From assembly GCA_949987565.1 (NCBI GenBank), contig OX465116.1, positions 15,096,909 through 15,160,908 of the forward strand: a stretch of 64,000 bases of DNA, in the 5' to 3' direction. Positions 38,501 to 50,500 of this stretch are shown piece after piece. The stretch comes from Luidia sarsii (taxonomy: Eukaryota > Echinodermata > Asteroidea > Paxillosida > Luidiidae). Below the pieces are notes generated by a model. It saw only the letters and a list, made by a program, of their open reading frames with translations. It was not told the origin of the DNA and ran no database searches. A program made the position numbers and the translations under genes. Positions within the stretch are counted from its first letter, which is position 1. The number at the start of each line of letters is the position of its first letter.

Positions 38501-41500
38501 CACTCCTGTCGGCACTTCAAGCCCCACATGCGTGAGCTGATGCTGGTGAAGCGATCCAATGCCCAGGAGTGTGGAGAGACACTTTGGCGTTTCCTGGAAC
38601 AGTAAGTCCCTTCCCACTAACCCAAATAAAAAAACAATTGGCCAAGAAAACTTTGACTGGACCAGGACTTGAATTCGAGACCTCTGGATTAACGTATCAG
38701 TGCTCTTCCATCTGAGCTACATGTATCCGGCCCTTAGATGGAGGCCTTCCCTAATAGTCAACTAGTCTTTGCCGGGGTGGGGGCACCAGTCAGAAGCAAT
38801 TCAACCATTAACTGCCGTATATCTCCAGGGATCACACCCCTGCTTTTCATTCAGATGCAACAACCAATTGCTGTAAACCTGGCTACAGCAGCTCGGGGAT
38901 CGCACAAAGTGGATGCAGCTTTTTAAAATTTAAGTCAAACAATTAAAGGAGAAACTGACAATAGATTCTGCCCATGAGAAAGGTGCTGCTAAGATCGAAA
39001 CATCAGGCCCTGCAAACTTTGATATTCACCTTTTGGTCATTTTAGTCAGTAAGCAGTTTGCAACATTTTTGTGTGTTGCTTCTTCTATTCTTGTCGAACA
39101 AATAAAGGAAAAACTAATTGGGAACATTTTGACCGAATTGAAAATGTTCCAAATTTCTCCGTTTTTTTTTTGTTCGTCGTGCAGAATGAAAGCTGAGCCC
39201 AGTGTGAGCTACGCTATGGTGGTAGACGGCCCCAGCCTATTCCACGCCCTGGAGCATCACAAGGACACGCTGCGCAATCTCTGCATGCAATGCGTGGCCG
39301 TCCTCTGCTGCAGGATGTCTCCGCTGCAGAAGGCCGAGGTGAGTGTCTCATTAGCTTACGTGCGCCACCCACTGAGGGCGCTCTTCAAAGAGAAAAGGCA
39401 AAGCAAGCTTCCCTGAAGGGGTCACTGTAGCTTTATCGCTGTTGAAAAGACCTTTTAGTAACTAAGACGGTTCTTAACTTCACTGTTTTTTTAATTATCA
39501 CGATGAGGGAGGCATGGAAGATTTCTGGGACATGACCTTCGACCTTGTATATTACAAGCTCCCACCACATGAGGGCGCCCTAACAATAACTAATGTTAAT
39601 GAACAAAATCTTCAAGTGACTTTTATAGGAAAATGAGCATGAACAAACTCGTTTGGTGACTATTAGTCTGAGATGAGCGTTTCTTTTCTTCTCTTCCCGT
39701 CCAGGTGGTCAAGCTTGTCAAGTTCTCGGCGGGTCGTCCGACCACAATGGCCATTGGCGATGGGGCCAATGATGTCAGCATGATTCAAGAAGCTCACATT
39801 GGTCTCGGTAAGACGAGCCACGATAATCCTCACTCATGTTTCAGTCCAGGAAATCTTCTTAAACTCCTGTCCAAATTGAATTTGGTTTTCTTTTACGATT
39901 TGATTTTTTTTTTTTTTTTCAAACAATTTTTCTATTTATTCTCAAGTTCCCAGTCAGTTGTTTTTTTGACTCATTTGTTTGGATACTTTTTTGTGATTAT
40001 CTTGTTTCTCTTGTTTGCTAGGCATTATGGGTAAAGAGGGACGGCAAGCTGTCCGATGCAGTGACTACGCCTTCTCTAGATTCCGATTTCTTATACCGGT
40101 CCTTCTAGTCCACGGAGCCTGGTACTACAACCGCATTGCAATCACAGTCCAGTACTTTTTCTATAAGGTGAGACTCTGGGTTGGGTTGGGTTGTGTTGGG
40201 TTGGATTGGGTTGGGTTGGGTTGGGTTGGGTTGGATTGGGTTGGATTGGGTTGGATCGGGTTGGGTTGGGTTGGGTCGGGTTGGGTTGGGTTGGGTCGGG
40301 TCGGGTTGGGTTGGGTTGGGTTGGGTTCGGTTTGGTTGGGTTGGGCTGTGTTGGGTTGGGTTGGGTTTGGTTGGGTTTGGTTGGGTTGGGTTGGGATGGG
40401 TTGGGTTGGGATGGGTTGGGTTGGGTTGGGTTGGGTTGGGTTGGGTTGGGTTGGATTGGGTTGGATTGGGTTGGGTTGGGTTGGGTTGGGATGGGTTGGG
40501 TTGGGTTGGATTGGGTTGGGTTGGATTGGGTTGGGTTGGGTTGGGTTGGGATGGGTTGGGTTTGGTTGGATTGGGTTGGGTTGGGATGGGTTGGGTTGGG
40601 TTGGTTTGGGATGGTTTGGTTTGGTTGGGTTGGGTTGGGTTGGGTTGGGTTGGGTTGGTTTGGGATGGGTTGGGTTTGGTTGGATTGGGTTGGGTTGGGA
40701 TGGGTTGGGTTGGGATGGGTTGGGTTGGGTTGGGTTGGATGGGTTGGGTTGGGTCCATCTGTGACAATAGGCTTAACCCTTTTGTAGACTTATTACTTAT
40801 TACTGCTGGTATGTGTTTTTCTTTCCACAGAATATTGCCTTCATTACAGCACAGTTTTTCTATGCCTTCTACTCTGCCTTTTCTGAACAAGTAAGATGAA
40901 ATTGAACAAATTTATTTTCATAGCTTTGAAAAGTAATATTTGATAATTAACATTTGTAATTGTTTGGGATTTAACACCAATTGTTTCAAGCCAACTCACG
41001 ACATCCCTGTGTGGTTTCACTTTTCAACATGTAGACGGTGTATGACAGTTTCTACCTGACGCTATACAACATCACCTACACGTCACTGCCCATTCTGATT
41101 TACGGTATTGTGGAGCAACATTTGACCAGTGAGACGCTAGAAAACAACCCCAGGCTGTACAAGGAACTCAGACACAATGCCAAGCTGACCTGGCTACAAT
41201 GTGTCTACTGGCTACTGCTGGGTAAGCACTGGTACCTGGACTTGGGTTGGAATGGGTTGGGATGGGATGTGTTGGGTTGGGATGGTTTGGTTGGGTTGGG
41301 TTGGGTTGAAATGGGATGTGTTGGGTTGGGATGGTTTGGTTTGGTTTGGTTTGGTTTGGTTGGGTTTGGTTTGGTTGGGATGAAATGTGTTGGGTTGGGT
41401 TGGGTTGGGTTGGGTTGGGTTGGGTTGGGTTGGGTTGGGCTGGGTTGGGTTGGGATGGGTTGGGATGGGTTGGGTTGGGTTGGGTTGGGTTGGGTTGGGT

Positions 41501-44500
41501 TGGGTTGGGATGGGATGGGATGGGTTGGGTGGGGTTGGGTTGGGTTTGGTTGGGTTGGGATGGTTTGGTTTGGTTGGGTTAAAATGGGTTGGGTTGGCTT
41601 GGCTTGGCTTGGGTTGAAATGGGTTGGGTTGGGTTGGGATGTGATGTGTTGGGATGGGTTGGCTTGGCATGGCTTGGGTTGAAATAGTTTGGGTTGGGTT
41701 GGGATGAAATGGGTTGGGTTAGGTTAGGATGTGATGGGTTAGGTTGGGTTGGGATGGTTTGGGTTGAGTTGGGATGAAATGGGTTGGGTTGGGTTGGGAT
41801 GAAATGGGTTTGGTTTGGTTTGGTTTGGTTTGGTTTGGTTGGGTTAGGTTAGGATGGGATGGGTTGGGTTGAGTTGGGATGAAATGGGTTGGGTTTGGTT
41901 TGGTTGGGTTGGGTTAGGTTAGGGTGATTTGGGTTGCATGAGAAAGAGTTGGGCTTGGTTAGGATGGGATGTGATATAAAATGAAAATTCAGGGAATGTT
42001 TTTGCTGTTTGTTTCAGGTATTCTCCATGCTGTAGTCATATTTTTCTTCACTGTTCTGCTGTTCAACAATGACGCGTCACTTTACTCCGATCAAAAGGTG
42101 AGCTCTCTCTCTATTTCTGAAGACCAACTACTAAATAAGCAGACATCAAAGTAGACTTTGGATAACAAACTTTGATTGACTTTTGGTTTTGTTTTTCCCC
42201 CAGAGCATGGGACACTGGGCATTTGGCACGATTCTGTACACATGCAGTATCCTGATTGCCAACATCAAGGTGAGTTTGAAAGTAGCTCCATAGAATTAGA
42301 TGTCGGTATCCATGGCGATGGATATGGACATAAAATAGGTCCTTGGTTCCAATTCAGGGCATGAATATTAGACCTAGTCTTAAAAGGGGCTTGAAAAGAA
42401 GCCAGAGACCAGTGATTTTAGCAGAGGGTCAGTGATTTTAGCGGCCGGTTAGTGATTTTAGTGGCCAGTGATTTTAGTTGCTGGTCGGTAATTTTTTGTC
42501 TTAGATGTGATATGAGCCTTCATTCACAAAGGATCAGAGGTCTTGTGTTTTGCAGTTGAACAAAGAATGGCCTATGGCTTTGCAGTTCTTGACGAATTTG
42601 TTGCAAAGATACCTTCTCTCTGGCCTCAGAATGCTTGCTCACTTCATATCGTCTCTGTCTATCTGTATGTCCTCAGCTTTGCATCGAAACCAGATACTGG
42701 AACTGGATGGTCATTGCCTCCATGGCTGTGTCTATTCTAGGTTATCCTGTCCTGACATCCATCTACACAGCATTTGTATGGTACGTTCTCCCTCCTGATG
42801 GGCACCAAACCCAATTCAACCCAGCCTAGCCCAGCCCAGCCCAACCCAACCCAACCCATCCAAACCCAACCCATCCCAACCCAACCCAACCCAACCCAAC
42901 CCATCCCAACCCATCCCAACCCATCCCAACCCATCCCAACCCAACCCATCACAACCCAACCCAACCCAACCAACTCAACCCAACCCAACCCAACCCAACC
43001 CAACCCAACCCAACCCAACCCAACCCAACCCAACCCAACCCAACCCATCCCAACCCATCCCAACCCAACCCAACCAAACCCAACCAAACCAAACCCAACC
43101 CAACCCAACCAAACCCAACCCATCCCAACCCATCCCAACCCAACCAAACCAAACCAAACCCATCCCAACCCATCCCAACCCAACTGAACCCAACCCAACC
43201 CAACCCAACCTAACCTAACCCAACCCAACCAAACCCAACCAAACCCATCCCAACCCAACCCATCCCAACCCAACCCATCCCAACCCAACCCAACCCAGCC
43301 CAACCAACCAACACATCTCAACCCAGCCCAACCCAACCCATCCCTACCTATCCCAAACCATCCCTACCTATCCCAACCCATCCCAACCCATCCCAACCCA
43401 ACCCAACCAAACCAAACCCAACCAAACCAAACCCAACCCAACCCAACCAAACCCAACCCAACCCAACCCAACCCAACCCATCCCAACCCATCCCAACCCA
43501 ACCCAACCCAACCCAACCCATCCCAACCCAACCTAACTCAACCCAACCCAACCCAACCCAACCCATCCCAACCCAACCCAACCCAACCCATCCCAATCCA
43601 ACCCAACCCATCCCATCCCATCCCAACCCAACCCATCCCAACCCAACCCAACCCAACCCAACCCAACCCAACCCAACCAAACCCATCCCAACCCATCCCA
43701 TCCCATCCCAACCCAACCCAACTAAACCCATCCCAACCCATCCCAACCCATCCCAACCCAACCCAACCAAACCCATCCCAACCAACTAAACCCAAGTTAC
43801 TACTATGTATCAAGTTACTACTGTACTACATGTATTTGTATGTATCATGTTCATGTATAGGCATTGCATACTATGCCTGACAACCTCATGGCCTAATCAA
43901 TAGTTCACAGCAGCGTAAGATATTGTACAGAACCCTTGACAACCTTGTTTTGTCTTCTTTACTTTCAGGTACAACGTGTTCGGTGGATGGTAAGCAAGCA
44001 GTTTTCTTATCCTTGTTTCCCACATTTTTTTAAATCCACAAGTTTAGCATGCCACAATCTTGCCGCTTCCTCCGAACTACTTCCCAGGTCTGCCCTTGTG
44101 ATTGGTCTATGCCACTACAGAGCCATCGACAGCATAAGACCCGGGTCATAGTTCAGTTACAAATTTCCACCTTTGAGAAAAAAAGGTCCTGCAAAGGATT
44201 GAGACGTCTCACCCTCTGAATAGTTTTTTGAGATGTCCCTGTGGGTCTTATAAATCAGTGAGCATTCCGTATTACTTTCTTTTAGCCCTCACCTTGAATA
44301 GCCGTTTGAGGCCTTGTGTTTGGCAACATTCATAAAAAATATATATATATATTTTTTAGTATGCAACAGTTTTGCATTACTGAAAGATTGATTGATGTAA
44401 TCAACCTCTAATCTATGCATGATCTGTGACCAACTACCATCTGTCTTGTTTTACGTGTTGTCACGGTAATGCAGGACTTTCTTTGACACCACCACCGTCT

Positions 44501-47500
44501 ACTACGTCTTCTTCATGTCGCTGAGGAGCTGGTCCGTGTGGTTCGGCATCCTTCTCATCATCGTCGCCTGTTTCCTGCCAGACTTTGTCTACAAGACCGG
44601 CCAGCTCCACTTCTTTCCCACGGAGAGTCAGATCGCCCATGTAAGTCAGCCCAGAGGACCAGTCCCTGTTCCTTTCCCCTTTAAACTCCGTCTTCCCTCG
44701 ATTCCAGCCTGCGTAGTTCTCCGACATCACTCATTACTCTCCAAACCCATCTCGGAACTAGCCCTCGGATGTAGCTTTCTTTAGTAACATTATCTCCCCA
44801 GATTTAGATCAACTGGAAACGTCTTCATCCGTGTTATGATGTTTCATTGTATCTCTTTTGATATTTCCTGCCCTGCCGTGACCTTTGATCTTTGACCTTG
44901 GGACAGTATTGACATACCTGTTTTCTTTGATAGCTTACAAGTTTGAACATGGATGCAGTCGTTTCAGTCGCTAAGCAGCGTTTGTGTATTGCTCGTAGGT
45001 TATTACAGGTTCACGTTGCCAAATCCTAACAATGTCTGTATGCAGCACAGAGGTGATAGACATCCCTCATGAAGAAGAGTAGAATCTTCTCTCAAGGCTG
45101 CTAGAGTTTGGACAAAGTCCAACGCAGATGCAGCCTTCTGAACTCACTAGTGCTGACCTTCTCCCCCTCCCTACCCCCTCCCCTACCCCCATCCCGCTAA
45201 TGGCTGACAACTTTTGTCTCACTGACAGCTTAAGACCCGTTCCCATGGCAATGCGACTAGTCTGAATGGTTGCTGCCCGTACCTGGTAAGAGGAGTGACC
45301 TCATCCAGTCATCACAACCTGCTTTTCAGTTTAGACTAGAAAGCCGCCCGTCCAATTTGTCCATTAGGGGGAGGGGACTGTTGTCAGAAACCATCTCGAC
45401 AGTGTAAGAGACGATTCTCATTTTGCAGATTGCTTGCGCCTACTGTAGCCCATCTCTGCCCAATGCTCAGTAGCTCGATAAACTATTTTTCCCAAGCCGT
45501 TGGGTTAGCATGTAACTACTCTCTGAGCCCAAAAAATGCTACATTTTACTAACTGACTAATGCACTCATCTCAGGCTTCAATGCAGACCTGTGGATAAAT
45601 AATTTAAAAAAAAAAAAAAAAAAAAAAAATTGGCATCAGCTGCAGTTCACAGGGTCACCATGGTTACTACACAAATTAACAATTGATTGATGCTTTTCTT
45701 TTGTCTCATGCAAATTTCTGTCTCAAGCCTGGGCTGTTTTTCATCTCAGGAGTGCGTTGAAGCCGCACACTTATCAAGAGAATGTAGCATTTTATTTTTA
45801 TTTTGTTTACTCGCGCCATTCAAAGTAGGGTTCAGAAAATTGAATCGAGTGGTCAGGTTTTTGCCAAGTCTTCAACGTTGGCAATCGTTTTCTCTGATGA
45901 ATTGTCGGATTTGTCGCTGGGTGTTGGAGAGGAACTTTCCAGTGGCAGACGTCTTGAAGACAGTGACAGGTTGTCCCTCACCCCGTGCTTCGTCATTTTT
46001 CCCCCCACCCCCTCCCCTCCCTCTTTTGCAGTTTCTTTGGCATATTGCCAAGCGTAAGCCAATCACGGAGGGCGTCTCCCTGCTTGGCCGAACGAAGTCA
46101 GGCGCCTCAAAGGCCGCGTACGGCACTATTTGATTTGACACAAACCCCCGAAAAATGGTCTTTAAAAATGGACGACTTCAGCAGGTTAGATATGCACTGA
46201 GAATTTGATCTGCCACGGAGGGGGCGGAGTCAAATGATGTAGTGGGAGGGGGAAGTCGCTAGCTTTTTTTTTAACACGCTGTGCTCAGTTTGTGACCTTG
46301 CCTCTACTCTCTCACACCCGTATCCTTCAAAACACTAATGTTTAGTAAAATTCCTGACTTTTTTTTATTCACAATTGGCTGTCGTCGTTGGTCGTGTCTC
46401 GTGACCTTGAAGGATTGTCAAATGGCGGTGCCTGTGAAATAGACGCCGATGATAAAATGAATTGGAAGAGATTGACGTCATTGTCATCGATGGATAGGTT
46501 TGCTTTCTGGCAGTGGGCAGACACCCAGACCACTACATCATGGGATTCGCCTCGTCACTGGCCACCAACTCCCTCACCATACAGCATGTTTCATTCGTGG
46601 ATTTACCGCGGCAAGATGATCATCATCGCTGAGCTGAAGTTGCGGAAGCATTATTCCATCGTCTCTCAACTCCTGCGCATTCCCCCCAATTGGTCCAATC
46701 ATCTCCGCCGTAATGAACCATCCTACACCCCTGTCTAACTGTAACAGTAAGCAGTTTCAGTGCTGAGCAGAACTAGCTGACAAGTCGCTGGACTCTCTCA
46801 GATGATTTATCATCGTTTCTGCCTTTGAGAAAGGTCCTGCTAGGATCGAAACTTCTGGCCCTGTAAATTTTGCATTTTGGTCATTTTAAGATTTGAAGGT
46901 TTTCATGGTGAGAGTAGCAGAATAAGTGATAGGTTTGTGGTGTGTTGTTCTGAAAAGAACCATGAAAACTCTAGCAGACTCTAGCTAGATTCCATTTGAC
47001 ATAAAAAAATGTTATGGCTTTCTTCTCCAAGGGTTTTGAATTGAAGAAAGTCCCACAGAGTGACATGCCTGGGCTTTGGCTCCTAGCAGGAGCTTTCTAA
47101 AAGGCTTGCAGAAAAGTCCTGCCAGGCCCTCTCAATTTTTTAAATGTTATAAATTTCAGGTTCTAGCTGTTGACAGAATTTCGATCAGTTTTAGTTTTTC
47201 AAAACAAGGTGGGATATACGTTTTGGGACGAAATATCAGCTAACATAATTCATTGCAGGTTAGATAGGGCTCCATTTTTGGCACAATAGTACCGTGGTTA
47301 ATTTAATTGTTGGTGATTCACACCACGCATTATAGAACAGGGTCATTGAAAATGTGGAGGGGGGGCGTTGCGGAAATGCCGTGACATTAGATCCCCTGAA
47401 ATCAGAGTGGTCATGTATTACCCAGCCCCGCAATAGTGCAGCCGCCCCTCCCACTGGGATTCCGACCAAGGACCCTCGAGGTTTCCATGGCAACGCCGCC

Positions 47501-50500
47501 CCGGCGTTGTCACGCTTGAGTCAGCCTCGGTCTCGGAAACGCGATTCCCGCCCCAGACCCTTTGGCAGCCAAACCTGACCCTTAGGGGAGCTCTCGAGAA
47601 ATCTGACCCCGCCGAAAAAGGAGAAAGAAAAGATGGCAGAACGGTTATCCTTTTCATCTGGGTTTGGTCCCCTGCTCTTTAAAAAAAAAAAAATTATGCA
47701 AATTTGCCCAAAACAAGGCTATAAAGCCACTCAATTCAGGGGCTAATGAAAAAGGAGATAGAGAGGGACTCAGGAAGGCTGGAGATAGGAATTTACATTC
47801 CTCATTAAAAAGGGCAAGATCGTAGGCCGGGGGAATAACATGATCCAGGAAGGGAATTCCAGTTAAACTTGGTCCGCTGGAACTGCTGCTATCATCTCAC
47901 CTTCTAATTCACAACTAACACGTCGTTCTCATTGCCCTGCCAAGAGTCAAGACGCTGCACACCTTCAGTCATGTCGTCATTCACAGCAAGCTTTATATCT
48001 CTGTCTGTACGGTGCAATCCAGACTCACGGTCATGTCATCAACGACAATCATGTGACAGGTCCGCCCTGTCCACCCACTTGATTCGTCTGACTAATGCCA
48101 GGTTTGAATGGCCTGTGATGTGCTTGACGTAATACAGAGCAAGTGCATCAGAACAAACTGGTTTAACTTTCTGCAACCATTGCTCAGGGTTTATTGACTT
48201 GCCTCCAATGGGTATTTGAGCATTTCATAGACACAGAAATACAGACTCACCCCAAGCTCATCCTCCAAACTCCCAACGTCACAGCTGATATATAATGCTA
48301 ATCGCTGCAAGATTCTTCATCATGTGGAATCTACTCATTTTGTCTGTCTGTGCCCAACATCTGCTCCACTTTTTTACTCCCCAATATGTTGTCCAAGATA
48401 TGCAGATACATTATCTATTTGTAGATGTTCCACAGGTACAACTTATAGCCTCATCAGAGGTTAGAAGCAAGCTTCAACTTAATGCTAACGTTCTCTTCTT
48501 TCCACAGAAGTGGGTTTTTTTTTCCTTGCCAAAGATTGACTTCATCACTTGTCTCAGAGAAAATACTGCACAGGGCACAATGAAAAATGCATGAACTGCA
48601 TTCGCAATTCAACCACATTTGATCCATTGCACTTGTACATCTTTAATACCGGTACATGTATGAAATTTCATTATTCCACGAACGACTGATACAAGTCTAC
48701 TTTGCACAGTCAGGTATCGTCTATACTCCTGTTCTGGGTTTTAAAAATGTTCTTTGTCCATTTCTGTTGTTATCTTCCTCCGCATCCTTGCTCGTTGATC
48801 GGCGATGGTTTCTTAGAAGGAAATGGCGGGTCAAAGTAACCCGACCGCCTTTGTCTGCCCCCATCAGCAGAAATCCAAGGACCTTGCCCTGGATATAACC
48901 CAGGGAAGGGAGGTCGGGATATGCAACCCGGCACTAGGTATGGACAGTGGCTAGAATTGCCCGTGTAGTCAAGCTGTGATGCACTGCTAAGAGCCGACCT
49001 GTTTGCACCTAGTTATCAGAGCAGTAACCCTTGCCTTAGCCCTTCCTGTGCATGCAATAGAGTACACCAGTCGCCCCTGTTGTGTGCAAGTCTCTGTGTT
49101 TCTTTCGGAGACTCTTCCTCTGACTCTGCTTGATAAAGCTACACCGTGTCACCCCAGCTTAAGATGTCTCCGACATTAACACCCTCCATGTGAGCCAGGC
49201 AGATCCTACCCGTGAGATGAGTTTGTTGGATATAGCTCAGGACTGACCTGGGAATTTCTATTCTTTACACCCTCCGATATATATTAGTGGGCCTTTGTAG
49301 ATCACCAGAGATGAAGGGCGCCCTCGCTTGTCCGACTTTTTTCTTGATATTATCTGCACCAGGTGAAAAACATGTCTGTTATCCTGTATTTTTTCCCTTT
49401 TTTTTCAACGGTAATGGATTGAGTTCAGTCAAATAAATCTCATTTGGCCCCCAGAAAACCAGCGACAAATTTGAAACATTTTAATCGCATTACAGACTGC
49501 ACTGCCAGTGATATTTGGACAAAGTTTAAAGAGAAACCAAAAAAACGTAACTTTCTTTGCTCTATAAAATATTTTTCATGAATGAATTTTTGGAATAAGC
49601 TTTTAGAAGGGTCTGTTTTCCCTCAAATAAATAATTGTTTCAAACAAGTTTCAAGTCCATTTCAGTTTTACATTTATTTTTCCAAAAGAAACTAGTCAGT
49701 GCCTGACATCACACTGACATAATGCCAGAGTTTGATTTTTACAATCACAATTTTAAATGTTTACAATTTTAAATGAAAAAAAAATCAAAATAAAAAAAAT
49801 ATATTATTGAAAAAAAAAAAATGGAAAAAAAAAATGGAAAAAAATCAATTGAAAATTTTGAAATTTAGGTAAAAAGTGTCGATGGTACAAGGTGTCACTG
49901 CAAAGCACTATGATCTTGACAGTTGTCTCTCTTATGGTTCTGTGTGAGTAATCTTGTTGAGATTTCCGCATCGTAGATGCCTTGTACTGGTTAGGCCGTT
50001 GTACTGTAGTGCTTCTGTTATCTTGTTGTTGCCATAGCTACCTGGTTGTGATAGTCGTAGTCACTGTCGGCATTAGGAGACAATTGCAGATTGGCATACA
50101 TGTGTTTGAAATGCACTCAATGTGTTCTGTGGTCTTTTAAAGTGATATTCAATTGATTTCCTTTCAATGCACCCTTCTTCACAGCCAGTCTTAAGGCTAA
50201 TGAACGTCAACTCAAGGGATTGTCAAGTTGTCAATTCTTTTTTTCATAACTCTTTTTTTTCTCCATTTAACATGATGTTTGCGTCCAGGAGAATGTAATT
50301 CAAGAAGGGTTTGCCCCGCTCGAAGTGATAATTGCACATGTGAGTGCCCAGTGCTTTGCCCGATGCCTGATGAAAGAAAATCAGTCAGCTACTTCTGCTT
50401 TTTAGTGCGGACGTCTTAACCACTTGACCACCGAGCTGGTCAAGGTCGTGTGGTGGATTTGAATAATGTATAGCGCTTTTTTTCATAAGAGAAGAATTTG

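Noticed and set aside
40175..41960. Interstitial telomere repeat
   Set aside because: The unit is a TTGGG pentamer, not the animal telomere hexamer TTAGGG, and is interrupted by variants.
40015..43813. Gly-Trp-Val-Leu or Pro-Asn-Thr repeat frames of up to 260 codons
   Set aside because: Pentamer TTGGG/CCCAA arrays inside introns; 5-bp units keep all frames open.
44641..44784. Readthrough of ATP11 exon 29 into the intron as an alternative end
   Set aside because: The donor gtaagt is consensus; the open extension is short and unlike any tail seen. Not excluded without RNA data.
45040..45083. Possible acidic terminal exon ([12 protein letters not shown] then stop)
   Set aside because: Its acceptor would enter in the wrong phase from the phase-0 end of exon 29.
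46388..46738. 116-codon plus-strand frame
   Set aside because: No recognised domain, no splice-site support and not in phase with the ATP11 chain; could be chance.
47354..47657. Overlapping frames in a GC-rich patch
   Set aside because: Neither strand shows a known domain or good splice borders; composition alone explains the open frames.
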